Below are positions 40,886 to 49,164 of a stretch of DNA of 64,000 bases, in pieces. The number at the start of each line of letters is the position of its first letter. Within the stretch, counting starts at the first letter, position 1. The position numbers and the translations under genes are program-made. A model generated the notes under the pieces. The model was not told the origin of the DNA, searched no databases, and saw only the letters and a list, made by a program, of their open reading frames with translations. This stretch comes from SB11 sp965249955 (GTDB lineage: Bacteria > Bacteroidota > Bacteroidia > UBA8524): assembly GCA_965249955.1 (NCBI GenBank), contig OZ252261.1:1736001-1800000 (forward strand). The letters run 5' to 3'.

Positions 40886-43273
40886 TTATAACTTTATTAT
40901 TTTAGTTCGTGTAATTTTATCTTTTTCAACTACTTCAATAAAGTACACACCTAAAGGCATTTCGGTTAAATCAAACTTCTCCTGAGTTCCTTTAACATTA
41001 CGTTTTTCGCTAATTGTTTGGCCATTAATACTTACAATTCTTATATAGGCGTTCTCAACTGGTTGGGTAAACGTAATGGTAACAACATCCTTTGTTGGGT
41101 TTGGGTATAGTGTTACACTTTGTTTTGGGGTCGGCTTAATTCCTATGTTTTTAATCGTAATACAGTCAGAAGTGTCAATGCAGACATTAGCAATATTAAT
41201 CTCTACTGCAAAAGAACCGTTTAGTACACCAGTAAACGCCCTATTGGTTTGCCCGCTAATAGTTGTTAGATTATTAGAACAATCTAACCATTGAAAATTG
41301 GTTGCATTCGTATCATTAGCTATTAATAATGTGCCTACTTGAGTAATTGTTTTATTTACATTATAAATAGTGAGGTTAATGGTTATAATGCTATCACAAC
41401 CCACCGCATTAGTAAGAGTATCAGTATAGGTTCCTGATGTTGTATAAATATTGCCCTGTGGGCTAGTATAATTTATACAAGCAACGGGAGAAATAGCCGA
41501 ATAACTCGGCTGTTTTATAGTAAGATTAATGGTGATAATACTATCACAACCCATTGCACTGACAACTGTGTCGATATACGTGCCTGACACTGTATAAATG
41601 TTACCCTGTGGGCTAATGTAGTTTTTGCAAACCACAGGAAAAATAGTAGAAAAACTAGGTTGTTTTATAGTGAGGTAAAGCACAAAAACACTATCTCCTC
41701 CAGTACTATTTATTATTGTGTCTGAATATTCGCCTGATGCAGTATATACTACTCCATTTTGAGCCTCAAAACGCTCACATACAGAAAGAGAAACGGTATC
41801 TACATTTAGTGGAATAAACGACCTAACGAATACAGCCCCAGCCCCGGATAAATAATTTGTCCAGCCACTATCATAACCATGATATGGAGCACCAATAACA
41901 ATCGTATTTTGTTCGATAGAAACCGAATACCCAAAATGATCATCCCTTGCTCTCCCGTAAAGCCCCAGCCCCGTTCCCGTCAGTTTCTTCATAAAACCCC
42001 AGTTGTCTTCCCCTTTTTTATTCCTATAATACACATATACTGCGCCAGCACCACCAAGAATCTGTCCCCCTGTATCATTATAGTCCTGTTCAGGAACGCC
42101 CACAGATATTATGTCTCCTGAAATAGCTACTGAAATACCGAAATGATCATTATAGACTCGTCCATTAAGCCCAGCGGACTCCCCAGTTAACTTTTTTACA
42201 AACCCCCAGTTATCAACCCCTCCTTTGTTTTGGTAAAAGACATATGCTGCTCCTGTACTAAGAATTTTATTCGCTCCATTACTGTCATAAGAATGGCCAT
42301 AAGCACCCACTACCAATATACCATCAGATACCGATACCGCTATTCCAAAACCATTACCTTTGACTCTGCCATTTATACCTGCTTCCGAACCTGTGATCTT
42401 TTTTACAAAGCCCCAATTATCAGCACCCCCTTTATTTCGATTAAATATATATACTGCTCCACTTGCATCAAGCTTTGAAAACAATGAGCTATCATAATCG
42501 TGGTCACTCGTTCCTACTGCCAAAACATCACCAAATACAGACACCGATGTTCCAAAATAATCTCCACTAAATCTTCCAAGGTTTCCAGCCAGCTCCCCTG
42601 TAAGCTTTTTTACAAAACCCCAATTGTCTGCACCTCCTTCATTTCGATGAAATATATATGCTGCGCCACTACTTCCTGCTTTATCTGCTCCTGCAATACT
42701 ATAGTCCTGTCCATCTACCCCTACTACTATTACATCCCCTGAAACTGATGCACACCAGCCAAGGCCATCGGCAACAACTCGTCCATTAATACCCGCATCT
42801 TCTCCTGTTAGTTTTTTCACAAACCCCCAGTTATCTGTACCTCCCTTATTTCGATGAAAAACATAGGCTGCCCCAGCCCCTCGAATACTATCTCCTCCAA
42901 CACTATTATAATTTTGAAGACGAGAACCCACCACTGCTACATCACCAGAAACAGAGACTGAAACTCCAAATATATCATAGTATACTCGTCCGTTTATTCC
43001 TGCCGATGACCCTGTTAGTTTTTTCACCAACACCCAGTCTCCACCTACTTTTTGATAAACAAATACAGCTCCGGCACTGTATATGCTGTCTCCTCCTATA
43101 CTATCAAAATCATGATAAGCTGCCCCTACAACCATTATATCACCCGAAATAGACACGGCACCGCCGAAGATATCTCCTTCGTTTCTACCATTAATCCCAG
43201 CAGATGACCCTGTGATCTTTTGAAAAATTTGCCCAAATGATGGCAGCACAAAAAGTAGTAAAAGCCTCTTCAT
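40886..43273 (-). CDS. FG-GAP propeller protein with T9SS sorting domain
   Basis: 795 residues. A short signal peptide (MKRLLLLFVLPSFGQ) is followed by seven FG-GAP units (~25-450), each near 58 residues with a core like FGxSVSxSGDxxVVG and an end like GAVYVF-RNKGGADNWGF-VKKLTG. Seven units make one complete beta-propeller, as in integrin-like surface proteins. Three repeats of ~45 residues follow (~470-640; PVVCKNYISPQGNIY, VGCDSIITINLTI). The T9SS terminus is TLYPNPTKDVVTITF...IVSINGQTIS...PLGVYFIEV...RTKIIKL. It should be displayed on the surface; ligand unknown. Confidence 0.9.
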   Translation of the reverse strand: MKRLLLLFVLPSFGQIFQKITGSSAGINGRNEGDIFGGAVSISGDIMVVGAAYHDFDSIGGDSIYSAGAVFVYQKVGGDWVLVKKLTGSSAGINGRVYYDIFGVSVSVSGDVAVVGSRLQNYNSVGGDSIRGAGAAYVFHRNKGGTDNWGFVKKLTGEDAGINGRVVADGLGWCASVSGDVIVVGVDGQDYSIAGADKAGSSGAAYIFHRNEGGADNWGFVKKLTGELAGNLGRFSGDYFGTSVSVFGDVLAVGTSDHDYDSSLFSKLDASGAVYIFNRNKGGADNWGFVKKITGSEAGINGRVKGNGFGIAVSVSDGILVVGAYGHSYDSNGANKILSTGAAYVFYQNKGGVDNWGFVKKLTGESAGLNGRVYNDHFGISVAISGDIISVGVPEQDYNDTGGQILGGAGAVYVYYRNKKGEDNWGFMKKLTGTGLGLYGRARDDHFGYSVSIEQNTIVIGAPYHGYDSGWTNYLSGAGAVFVRSFIPLNVDTVSLSVCERFEAQNGVVYTASGEYSDTIINSTGGDSVFVLYLTIKQPSFSTIFPVVCKNYISPQGNIYTVSGTYIDTVVSAMGCDSIITINLTIKQPSYSAISPVACINYTSPQGNIYTTSGTYTDTLTNAVGCDSIITINLTIYNVNKTITQVGTLLIANDTNATNFQWLDCSNNLTTISGQTNRAFTGVLNGSFAVEINIANVCIDTSDCITIKNIGIKPTPKQSVTLYPNPTKDVVTITFTQPVENAYIRIVSINGQTISEKRNVKGTQEKFDLTEMPLGVYFIEVVEKDKITRTKIIKL

Positions 43274-43402
43274 TTATTTAAAGTATTATAACTCTCCTAC
43301 AAATATTAGTTTCTTACTCATCACTACAAACCTTTTTCGATGAGACAGACATTTGAGTAATGCATTATCAAAAAAAGCCTGCTATTAAATGCCTATTTTC
43401 AT

Positions 43403-43410
43403 TAGGTTTG
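43403..43410 (+). promoter_or_regulatory. Promoter -7 box
   Basis: TAGGTTTG fits TAnnTTTG and lies 10 bp before the ATG at 43421 of the GT-C-like gene. No clear -33 TTG was found. Confidence 0.5.
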
Positions 43411-43420
43411 CCTTTACTGC

Positions 43421-45265
43421 ATGAAGGCTTTGCAAAAAACATCATACTACGTTGCCCTTGCCCTTACGGCATTGGTAGTAAGTTTCCGTTTGGCTGCTCC
43501 CGCCAAAAACACCCTTAGCTGGGATGTATTGGGCTACTACATATACCTACCGGCAACCTTTATTTACCATGATATTACCGTGCAAAACAAAGCATGGGTT
43601 GATGATATTATAGAGAAGTACGAGCCAACAACTACATTTTACCAAGCCGTACAACAAGACGACGGAAGATGGGTGTTTCGCTACACCAGTGGCATAGCAC
43701 TAATAAATGCGCCTTTCTTTTTTGCAGGTCATGCTTATGCAGGTGTGGCAGGTTATCCGCAAGATGGTTTCTCTATGCCCTACCAGTGGGCAATGGTTTT
43801 AGGGGCTTTGTTTTACTCCATTTTTGGGCTTTGGCTGTGCCGAAAATTGCTGCTCTATTTTTTTGACGATAAGCTTACTGCCTTGCTGTTATTACTTTTG
43901 GTGTTAGGCACTAATTATTTTCAAATAGCTGTATATGCAGGCACTTTAGCACACAACTATCTGTTTACGCTATACGCATTGTTGCTTCTTCACACTATAA
44001 AATGGCATGAAAAACCCAATACCAAAAGTGCCTTAATTATTGGGATAACAATGGGGTTAATAGCCCTTATCCGTCCCAATGAATTAGTGGTGATATTAAT
44101 CCCGCTATTATGGGGTATTACTGGAGTTAACAAAACCATTATTGAAAAGCTGCAATTGCTGCTAAAAAAATGGAAACATATTGCCCTTTTAGCGTTGGGT
44201 GCAGTATTAGGCGGTGGTATACAGCTACTGTATTGGAAATACGCTACAGGACATTGGCTATATTACAGCTACCAAGACTCTGGTGTAGGTTTTGATTTCA
44301 AATCGCCACATACCGTAGATTTTCTGTTCAGTTTCCGCAAAGGATGGTTTTTATATACCCCATTAATGTTACTGTCGGTATTGGGTTTTTACTTTTTGTG
44401 GCAGCGCAACCGTAAGCTGTTTTGGGGCTTTTTAGCCTATTTTATTATTAACCTGTACATAGTTTCTAGTTGGAGTGTTTGGTGGTATGCAGGGGGTAGT
44501 TATAGTTCACGCTCTATGGTGTCGTCGTACAGCATGCTGCTAATACCCATTGGTTATGTGCTACAAAGTTTGCTTAAAAAAGAAGTGCTGTTTAAATGGG
44601 TGTTTTCTCCCTTGTTTGCACTTTGCTGTGTGCTCAATCTTTTCCAAACATGGCAGTTTGAAGAAGGTATTTTAGATGGCGAACGCATTACCAAAGCCTA
44701 TTATATGCGTGTGTTTGGCAAAACATCGGTAACAGAAGAAGATAAAAAATTGATGTTGGTAGAGCGCAGCACCGAAGCCATCGAAATTATCCCCACACAA
44801 CAAAAATATACTCGAAAATTACTTTGTAATTTAGATTTTGAACAACCGCAAGAAAACCAAGTAAAAAACTGGGAGCCTTTTGGTTATAATAGTTCAGGAG
44901 GTTTGCGTTTAGACGATAAAATGGAGTTTTCGGAAGCAATAAATATTAAGTACAAAAACATTACTCAAAAAGAATACGCTTGGTTGCGAGCTACAGTAAA
45001 AATATACGTTCCCAAAGAAAGTGAAGGCGGTTTTCCATTGCTGGCAATGGCATTTCACCATAAAGATGCCGCCTACAAATACCGTAGTAGCGAATTTTTG
45101 AATCCGCAATTGAAAAAAGGAGAATGGAATACCATAACACTGGAATACCAAACACCTGAGGCAAGAAGTATAGAAGACAACCTAAAGGTATACGTATGGA
45201 ACCGCGACCACAAAGAGGTGTATATTGATGATTTTGTGGTAGAATGCTTTGAGCCTGTGGAGTAG
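43421..45265 (+). CDS. Polytopic membrane protein, GT-C glycosyltransferase-like
   Basis: 614 residues. About eleven transmembrane segments occupy ~8-425. The first large loop (SWDVLGYYIYLPATFIYHDI) has the aromatic/acidic content typical of GT-C (PMT/ArnT-like) lipid-linked sugar transferases; the motif AGTLAHNYLFTLYALLLL is also typical. The soluble C-terminus (~440-614) resembles a beta-sandwich carbohydrate-binding or lectin-like module (LLCNLDFEQPQENQVKNWEP ... KVYVWNRDHKEVYIDDFVV). A transferase role is an inference from topology; donor and acceptor are unknown. Confidence 0.65.
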   Translation: MKALQKTSYYVALALTALVVSFRLAAPAKNTLSWDVLGYYIYLPATFIYHDITVQNKAWVDDIIEKYEPTTTFYQAVQQDDGRWVFRYTSGIALINAPFFFAGHAYAGVAGYPQDGFSMPYQWAMVLGALFYSIFGLWLCRKLLLYFFDDKLTALLLLLLVLGTNYFQIAVYAGTLAHNYLFTLYALLLLHTIKWHEKPNTKSALIIGITMGLIALIRPNELVVILIPLLWGITGVNKTIIEKLQLLLKKWKHIALLALGAVLGGGIQLLYWKYATGHWLYYSYQDSGVGFDFKSPHTVDFLFSFRKGWFLYTPLMLLSVLGFYFLWQRNRKLFWGFLAYFIINLYIVSSWSVWWYAGGSYSSRSMVSSYSMLLIPIGYVLQSLLKKEVLFKWVFSPLFALCCVLNLFQTWQFEEGILDGERITKAYYMRVFGKTSVTEEDKKLMLVERSTEAIEIIPTQQKYTRKLLCNLDFEQPQENQVKNWEPFGYNSSGGLRLDDKMEFSEAINIKYKNITQKEYAWLRATVKIYVPKESEGGFPLLAMAFHHKDAAYKYRSSEFLNPQLKKGEWNTITLEYQTPEARSIEDNLKVYVWNRDHKEVYIDDFVVECFEPVE

Positions 45266-45271
45266 TTCGGC

Positions 45272-45328
45272 GGTCATCCTGAGCTTGTCGAAGGGAGGGT
45301 TGTCATATTGAGCGAAGTCGAAATATCA
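45272..45328. repeat. Paired GTCAT-type palindromic intergenic repeats
   Basis: Two adjacent repeat units: GTCATCCTGAGCTTGTCGAA (~45273-45292) and GTCATATTGAGCGAAGTCGAA (~45302-45322). Both share the core GTCAT-(n)-TGAGC-(n)-GTCGAA found again at 47568 and 47618. They lie in the short spacer between two same-strand genes. Confidence 0.75.
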
Positions 45329-45352
45329 GCGATTAATTAGACATTAATTTTT

Positions 45353-46936
45353 ATGAAAAAACAATATTGGTTATTTGCTTTAGTATTTATTACCACAAAC
45401 GCTTTTTCGCAATCGTACATAGTAAAAGTAAACCGTAGCAATAACGAGCCTGAGGAGGTTACCATAGCCATTAACCCAAAAAACCCGCAACAAATGGTGG
45501 CGGGCAGTAATATAACCAATGTATATACCAGCAACGATGGTGGAAAAACATGGAGCGAAGGCACGCTAACCTCAAAAACATGGGGAGTATACGGCGACCC
45601 TGTGGTGTATGCCAACGATAGCGGGCACTTTTTCTTTTGTCATCTCTCACAAACAAAACCCCCAATTGGCGATAGCTACAATTGGTTGGAGCGAATAGTG
45701 GTGCAAAAAAGTACTGATGGCGGAAAAACTTGGAACGAAGGCGCAGGTATTGGCTTTGTGCCCAATAAAGTGCAAGACAAAGAGTGGATTTGCGGCGATT
45801 TTAACCCTAAAAGCCCGCACAAAGGCAACCTGTATATTAGTTGGACGGAGTTTGATAAATACAACAGCAAAGACTCTAACGATTTTTCGCGCATTAAATT
45901 TTCACACACAACCGATGGCGGAAACACTTTTAGCGAGGCCATAATAATTTCAGATACGGTGGGCGATTGTGTTGACGGCGACAACACACTTGAAGGAGCA
46001 ACGCCAGCCGTTTTGCCAAACGGGGCAGTGTTAGTAGCGTGGGCAGGCCATGGCAATGTCTATCTTGATAAAAGCACCGATGGCGGTAAAACCTTTGGTA
46101 AAGACCGAATTATTGCCGCACAAAAAGGCAGTTGGGATATTCCCGTTGCCGAAATAATGCGTACCAACGGCATGCCCTTTTTAGTCGCCGATAATAGCAC
46201 AGGAACTTACAAAGGCAATGTATACCTGCTTTTGGGTGATGAAACCCACGGCGACGCTGATATTTTCCTGCTAAAATCAACAGATGGGGGCGAAACATGG
46301 AGCGAAAAAATACGCATTGGTGATGATAGCATTGGCAACGGAAAAGACCAGTTTTTGGGGCACATAGCCATTGACCCCGCCAATGGAGATATATACATTG
46401 TATACTACGACCGACAACACAGCGAAAACAATTTGTTTATTGATGCCTATGTAGCCTTTTCTACCGATGGAGGAAAAACTTTTACCCACCGCCGCATTAC
46501 CGATAAACCCTTTGCTGCCCCCGGCAAAGAGGTTTTTTTTGGTGATTATAACGGAATTGCTGCCTATAACGGCATAGTTCGCCCAATATGGACGGATGTT
46601 ACCAACGGACAATTGGCCGTAAAAACAGCCTTACTGGATAAACAAATGTTGCAAAAAAACGCCTTTGGTCAACCCGTTGACTATATAGGGGTGAAAAGCA
46701 AACTAAAGGCTGATGAAGAACTTATTGTTCACCTTAGACTAAAAGAAACGGGTACATTTATATTTAAAATAGTAGAGAAAAGTGGAGGCAAAACCATGTA
46801 TACCCAAACCTTTGCCCAAAACACCGTTTTAGAACAAGAAATTATACCTGCCGACCTTGTACTCCCCAAAGGAAAATACACAGTACAAGTTCGCCAACAA
46901 AACAAAACCCTTGAAGAGAGCTTTGAGGTGAAGTAA
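45353..46936 (+). CDS. Exported sialidase-fold protein with six Asp boxes
   Basis: 527 residues with signal peptide MKKQYWLFALVFITTNAFSQ. Six Asp-box (BNR) motifs (SNDGGKTWSEG, STDGGKTWNEG, TTDGGNTFSEA, STDGGKTFGKD, STDGGETWSEK, STDGGKTFTHR) indicate a sialidase-type six-bladed propeller at ~30-420. The C-terminal ~100 residues form a beta-sandwich without a T9SS terminus. Asp boxes alone do not prove glycosidase activity; the triad of Arg residues and Tyr nucleophile are not clear to me. It could be an exo-sialidase-like hydrolase or a structural propeller. Its substrate is unknown. Confidence 0.85.
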   Translation: MKKQYWLFALVFITTNAFSQSYIVKVNRSNNEPEEVTIAINPKNPQQMVAGSNITNVYTSNDGGKTWSEGTLTSKTWGVYGDPVVYANDSGHFFFCHLSQTKPPIGDSYNWLERIVVQKSTDGGKTWNEGAGIGFVPNKVQDKEWICGDFNPKSPHKGNLYISWTEFDKYNSKDSNDFSRIKFSHTTDGGNTFSEAIIISDTVGDCVDGDNTLEGATPAVLPNGAVLVAWAGHGNVYLDKSTDGGKTFGKDRIIAAQKGSWDIPVAEIMRTNGMPFLVADNSTGTYKGNVYLLLGDETHGDADIFLLKSTDGGETWSEKIRIGDDSIGNGKDQFLGHIAIDPANGDIYIVYYDRQHSENNLFIDAYVAFSTDGGKTFTHRRITDKPFAAPGKEVFFGDYNGIAAYNGIVRPIWTDVTNGQLAVKTALLDKQMLQKNAFGQPVDYIGVKSKLKADEELIVHLRLKETGTFIFKIVEKSGGKTMYTQTFAQNTVLEQEIIPADLVLPKGKYTVQVRQQNKTLEESFEVK

Positions 46937-47012
46937 TTTTAATAACTACAAAATAGCTATTAAAATTAGCTAATTGTTTTTTATAAAAGGGCAATAACCT
47001 GTGCGGCTGATG

Positions 47013-47136
47013 TCCACGAAAAGTGTGAAATGCAGGTTTTTCAGCCTTAGCGGGGCGGGGCATGAGCGACGGGAAAACCTGTATTTGGTTTTCGTGGTGG
47101 GTTTTTTGTTTACTTTTTGCCCAAACAAAAAGTAAA
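47013..47136. repeat. Large inverted repeat plus terminator-like hairpin
   Basis: CCACGAAAA (47013-47021) pairs with TTTTCGTGG (47089-47097), and an inner TGCAGGTTTT/AAAACCTGTA pair extends the stem around a GC-rich centre. Right after it, TTTACTTTTTG (47109-47119) pairs with CAAAAAGTAAA (47126-47136) around CCCAAA. Both sit between the convergent Asp-box gene and the pterin dehydratase gene and can terminate both. Confidence 0.75.
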
Positions 47137-47147
47137 AAACATTTGAA

Positions 47148-47378
47148 TTATATACTATCCAAAACCTTAGCCAACTCGCGGTCTTTATCCGTTATGGTAT
47201 TGCCCGCATCATGCGTAGTAAGCGACACCGAAACACGGTTGTAAACATTAGTCCACTCAGGGTGGTGGTTTAGTTTTTCAATAGCAAACGCGGCTTTCAC
47301 CATCCACGCCATAGCCGCCGCAAAATCTTTAAACACAAAGGTTTTGTTCAGTTTGTTGTTTTCTTCTTTCCAATCCAT
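47148..47378 (-). CDS. 4a-hydroxytetrahydrobiopterin dehydratase (PCD/DCoH)
   Basis: A 76-residue, single-domain protein. Motifs are FKDFAAAMAWMVKAAFAIEK, the active-site run NHHPEWTNVYNRVSV and TTHDAGNTITDKD. The paired His of NHHPEW are the catalytic residues. It dehydrates 4a-hydroxy-tetrahydropterin, recycling the cofactor of aromatic amino acid hydroxylases. It is about 20 residues shorter than the animal and Pseudomonas enzymes but keeps the whole core. No hydroxylase gene is near it in this window. Monocistronic, flanked by repeat-rich spacers. Confidence 0.93.
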   Translation of the reverse strand: MDWKEENNKLNKTFVFKDFAAAMAWMVKAAFAIEKLNHHPEWTNVYNRVSVSLTTHDAGNTITDKDRELAKVLDSI

Positions 47379-47502
47379 ATCCTAAGTAACGTATGTTTTG
47401 ACTAAGAAACAAGTATGCGCGGTATTGTCGTAAATTGAGGGAGATAAGGAAACACTGAACGACCTTGAAGCGTTTTTAGTAGCGGACGCTACCTGTTTGC
47501 TC

Positions 47503-47524
47503 GGCACGAGGGGACACTCTCGCC
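47503..47524. repeat. Dispersed repeat copy (GGCACGAG type)
   Basis: GGCACGAG, then GGAC and CTC blocks ending CGCC. It matches the reverse complement of 9831-9852 in 18 of 22 positions by eye, so this is a second copy of the same palindromic family. Confidence 0.55.
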
Positions 47525-47567
47525 AGCATACGACCGTTATAGTATTATTACCCACAGTGTAGCGCGT

Positions 47568-47644
47568 TGTCATACCGAGCGTAGTCGAGGTACAGTGCGG
47601 AGGATATGCTGTGCCTTCATATTTCGACTCCGCTCAATATGACA
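47568..47644. repeat. BIME-like double repeat (GTCAT/GTCGA type)
   Basis: TGTCATACCGAGCGTAGTCGA (47568-47588) faces an inverted unit ending TCGACTCCGCTCAATATGACA (47624-47644). The outer bases TGTCATA and TATGACA are exact complements. It is the same core as 45272-45328 but in head-to-head orientation. Confidence 0.8.
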
Positions 47645-47664
47645 GCACGTATGCCGTGCGTTGA

Positions 47665-47750
47665 CAGTCATTCCTGCGAAAGCAGGAATCTGCGCGAAGG
47701 CAAAACAGCAAATCTACCGCACAGATTCTCAATCAAGTTGAGAATGACTG
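47665..47750. repeat. Double hairpin repeat (ATTCCTGC / ATTCTCAA)
   Basis: Hairpin 1: ATTCCTGC-GAAA-GCAGGAAT (47670-47689), a GNRA-type tetraloop. Hairpin 2: ATTCTCAA-TCAAG-TTGAGAAT (47725-47745). The whole block is bounded by CAGTCATTC and GAATGACTG in inverted order, giving a two-stem symmetrical element. Confidence 0.8.
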
Positions 47751-47812
47751 CCCCTGCACTCACCCGTCTCTATACAAGCACTTAATGATTAGTTTTTACC
47801 ATATTTGCCCTA

Positions 47813-48670
47813 ATGCAAAGGCTAATACAGGCTATACAACAAATTTTTGGTGATGATAATGTTCTTATCAACCCAATAGAGTTGCCCGCAACGCCTTTTG
47901 GTGGCGTGTTACTGCCCAAGCATGGTATAGCCATACACACAGTTAGCCTCAACTCGGCGTTTTTACACGCGGTGGAGGGTGATTTTTTTGCCCAATGGGC
48001 TGCACTTGCTGAAAAACAAGGATGGAAACCCCTACAAATATGGGAGGATGTTTGGTTGGCAAAAGAACCTTTGGTATTGGCGCACCTTAACTCTTTGGCT
48101 GAGAAATCGATTAAAGTATTTGCCCGCAATACGGTTGTGCGGCGCATTGGCAAACCCGTAGCCGATACTTTTTTAAACCAACACCATTTGAGTGGTTCGT
48201 CTTCGGCGAGGTATAAATACGGGCTTTTTTTGAAGAAAACGGACGAGTTGGTGGGTGTGGCTACTTTTAGCCCTCCACGGACGTATTACCGAGACGAAAA
48301 GCCTTCGCGATCGTTTGAGTTGATTCGCTATGGCAGCAAAAGCGGAACAAATATAACGGGCGGACTAAGCAAGGTGCTGAAAGCGTTTATTGATGATGTG
48401 CACCCCGATGATATTATGACCTACGCCGATTGCGATTGGTGGACGGGCAGAAGCTATACCCCGCTGGGTTTTAAATTGGTAGAACATACCCCGCCGCAAC
48501 AATTTTGGCTACACCCCGATGAAAATATACGCTGCCTGCAAAAGCACCTACCCCAGCATATAAAAGACGAATTAAAAAGCCATGCGACTATTGAAGAGGC
48601 AATGATGCAGCTAGGTTATTTGCCTATTTATAACTCAGGCAATAGAAAGTTTTTGTTGAGGGTGAAATAA
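47813..48670 (+). CDS. Protein with phage-type GNAT-like (Mom-like) domain
   Basis: 285 residues, soluble. The core (~110-240) resembles a domain known from phage and endonuclease-linked proteins: FLNQHHLSGSSSARYKYGLF, ELVGVATFSPPR, FELIRYGSKSGTNITGGLSK, DIMTYADCDWWTGRSYTPLG and FKLVEHTPPQQFWL. The N-terminal ~95 residues are unfamiliar. This similarity is recalled from reading such sequences, not computed. A GNAT-like fold is plausible given the central glycine-rich run. No phage genes neighbour it. Start ATG at 47813, 11 bp after a weak promoter element. Confidence 0.65.
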   Translation: MQRLIQAIQQIFGDDNVLINPIELPATPFGGVLLPKHGIAIHTVSLNSAFLHAVEGDFFAQWAALAEKQGWKPLQIWEDVWLAKEPLVLAHLNSLAEKSIKVFARNTVVRRIGKPVADTFLNQHHLSGSSSARYKYGLFLKKTDELVGVATFSPPRTYYRDEKPSRSFELIRYGSKSGTNITGGLSKVLKAFIDDVHPDDIMTYADCDWWTGRSYTPLGFKLVEHTPPQQFWLHPDENIRCLQKHLPQHIKDELKSHATIEEAMMQLGYLPIYNSGNRKFLLRVK

Positions 48671-48676
48671 CTTTAG

Positions 48677-49108
48677 TTATTCCCTGTCATAATGAATCAG
48701 CCCTAAATCTTTGAGTTTTTTAAAAAACTCGGGAGAACTTGTATCAACAGAAGAGTTTATCCCTTTTGACATGGCATAAATAAAAGGACCGGGTCTATTA
48801 CTCCATCCCCTTCCAAACGGTCTTGGTTTATGCCCCGCTATTCCTCCCATAATCTTCAGCTCTTTCGCTTTGAGCTTAACTTCTATCCATAAATCAACAC
48901 ACGGATAAATATTATCTGAGTCAATAAATACTTTTTGGGTTATTTCTTTAATTATTTGTTCTCTTCCTTCAACAAGTTCTTTTGAATAAAAGCCCCAACA
49001 GAATTTGAGTTTAAACCCTACAAAAATCTTATCTGCGTGCACCTCAGCATATAAAATTAATTCGTCAAGTGTTTTATCTACAAAAGCCTTAAACTCATCT
49101 CTTGTCAT
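48677..49108 (-). CDS. Hypothetical protein, 143 aa
   Basis: I do not recognise this protein. It is soluble and mixed alpha/beta, with an N-terminal helix (MTRDEFKAFVDKTLDELI), strand-rich middle (FVGFKLKFCWGFYSKELVEG) and a Gly/Arg-rich stretch HKPRPFGRGWSNRPGPF. No catalytic motif is evident. It is convergent with the Mom-like gene (6 bp between stops). A TAAATTTG box on the minus strand (49120-49113) lies just upstream of the start. Function unknown. Confidence 0.65.
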   Translation of the reverse strand: MTRDEFKAFVDKTLDELILYAEVHADKIFVGFKLKFCWGFYSKELVEGREQIIKEITQKVFIDSDNIYPCVDLWIEVKLKAKELKIMGGIAGHKPRPFGRGWSNRPGPFIYAMSKGINSSVDTSSPEFFKKLKDLGLIHYDRE

Positions 49109-49144
49109 AAAACAAATTTACAGTCAAAGTATTCACAAAAACAC

Positions 49145-49152
49145 TACTTTTG
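49145..49152 (+). promoter_or_regulatory. Promoter -7 box
   Basis: TACTTTTG fits TAnnTTTG and lies 12 bp before the ATG at 49165. Its presence argues that the in-frame TTG at 49150 is not the real start. Confidence 0.5.
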
Positions 49153-49164
49153 GTATATAGCAGT

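Larger units (their letters stand above)
47379..47812. other. Repeat-rich intergenic region
   Basis: A 434-bp spacer between divergent genes containing the palindromic repeats described separately (47503, 47568, 47665). No open frame has recognisable content. A weak -7-like element (ATATTTG, ~47801-47807) sits just before the gene at 47813. Confidence 0.7.

Noticed and set aside
41370..41700. Direct DNA repeats resembling a tandem-repeat or CRISPR-like array
   Set aside because: They encode the three ~45-residue repeats of the FG-GAP/T9SS protein in frame; spacing and content are those of protein repeats.
47062..47244. 60-codon open frame on the plus strand
   Set aside because: It lies within a palindromic repeat and runs into the antisense of the pterin dehydratase gene; no motif supports it.
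47813..48670. Prophage remnant
   Set aside because: Only one protein has a phage-type domain; no integrase, structural, lysis or att-like sequences are visible around it.
49150..49164. In-frame TTG upstream start for the DUF6498-like protein
   Set aside because: The TTG lies within a TAnnTTTG promoter box; the ATG at 49165 gives a typical membrane-protein N-terminus.
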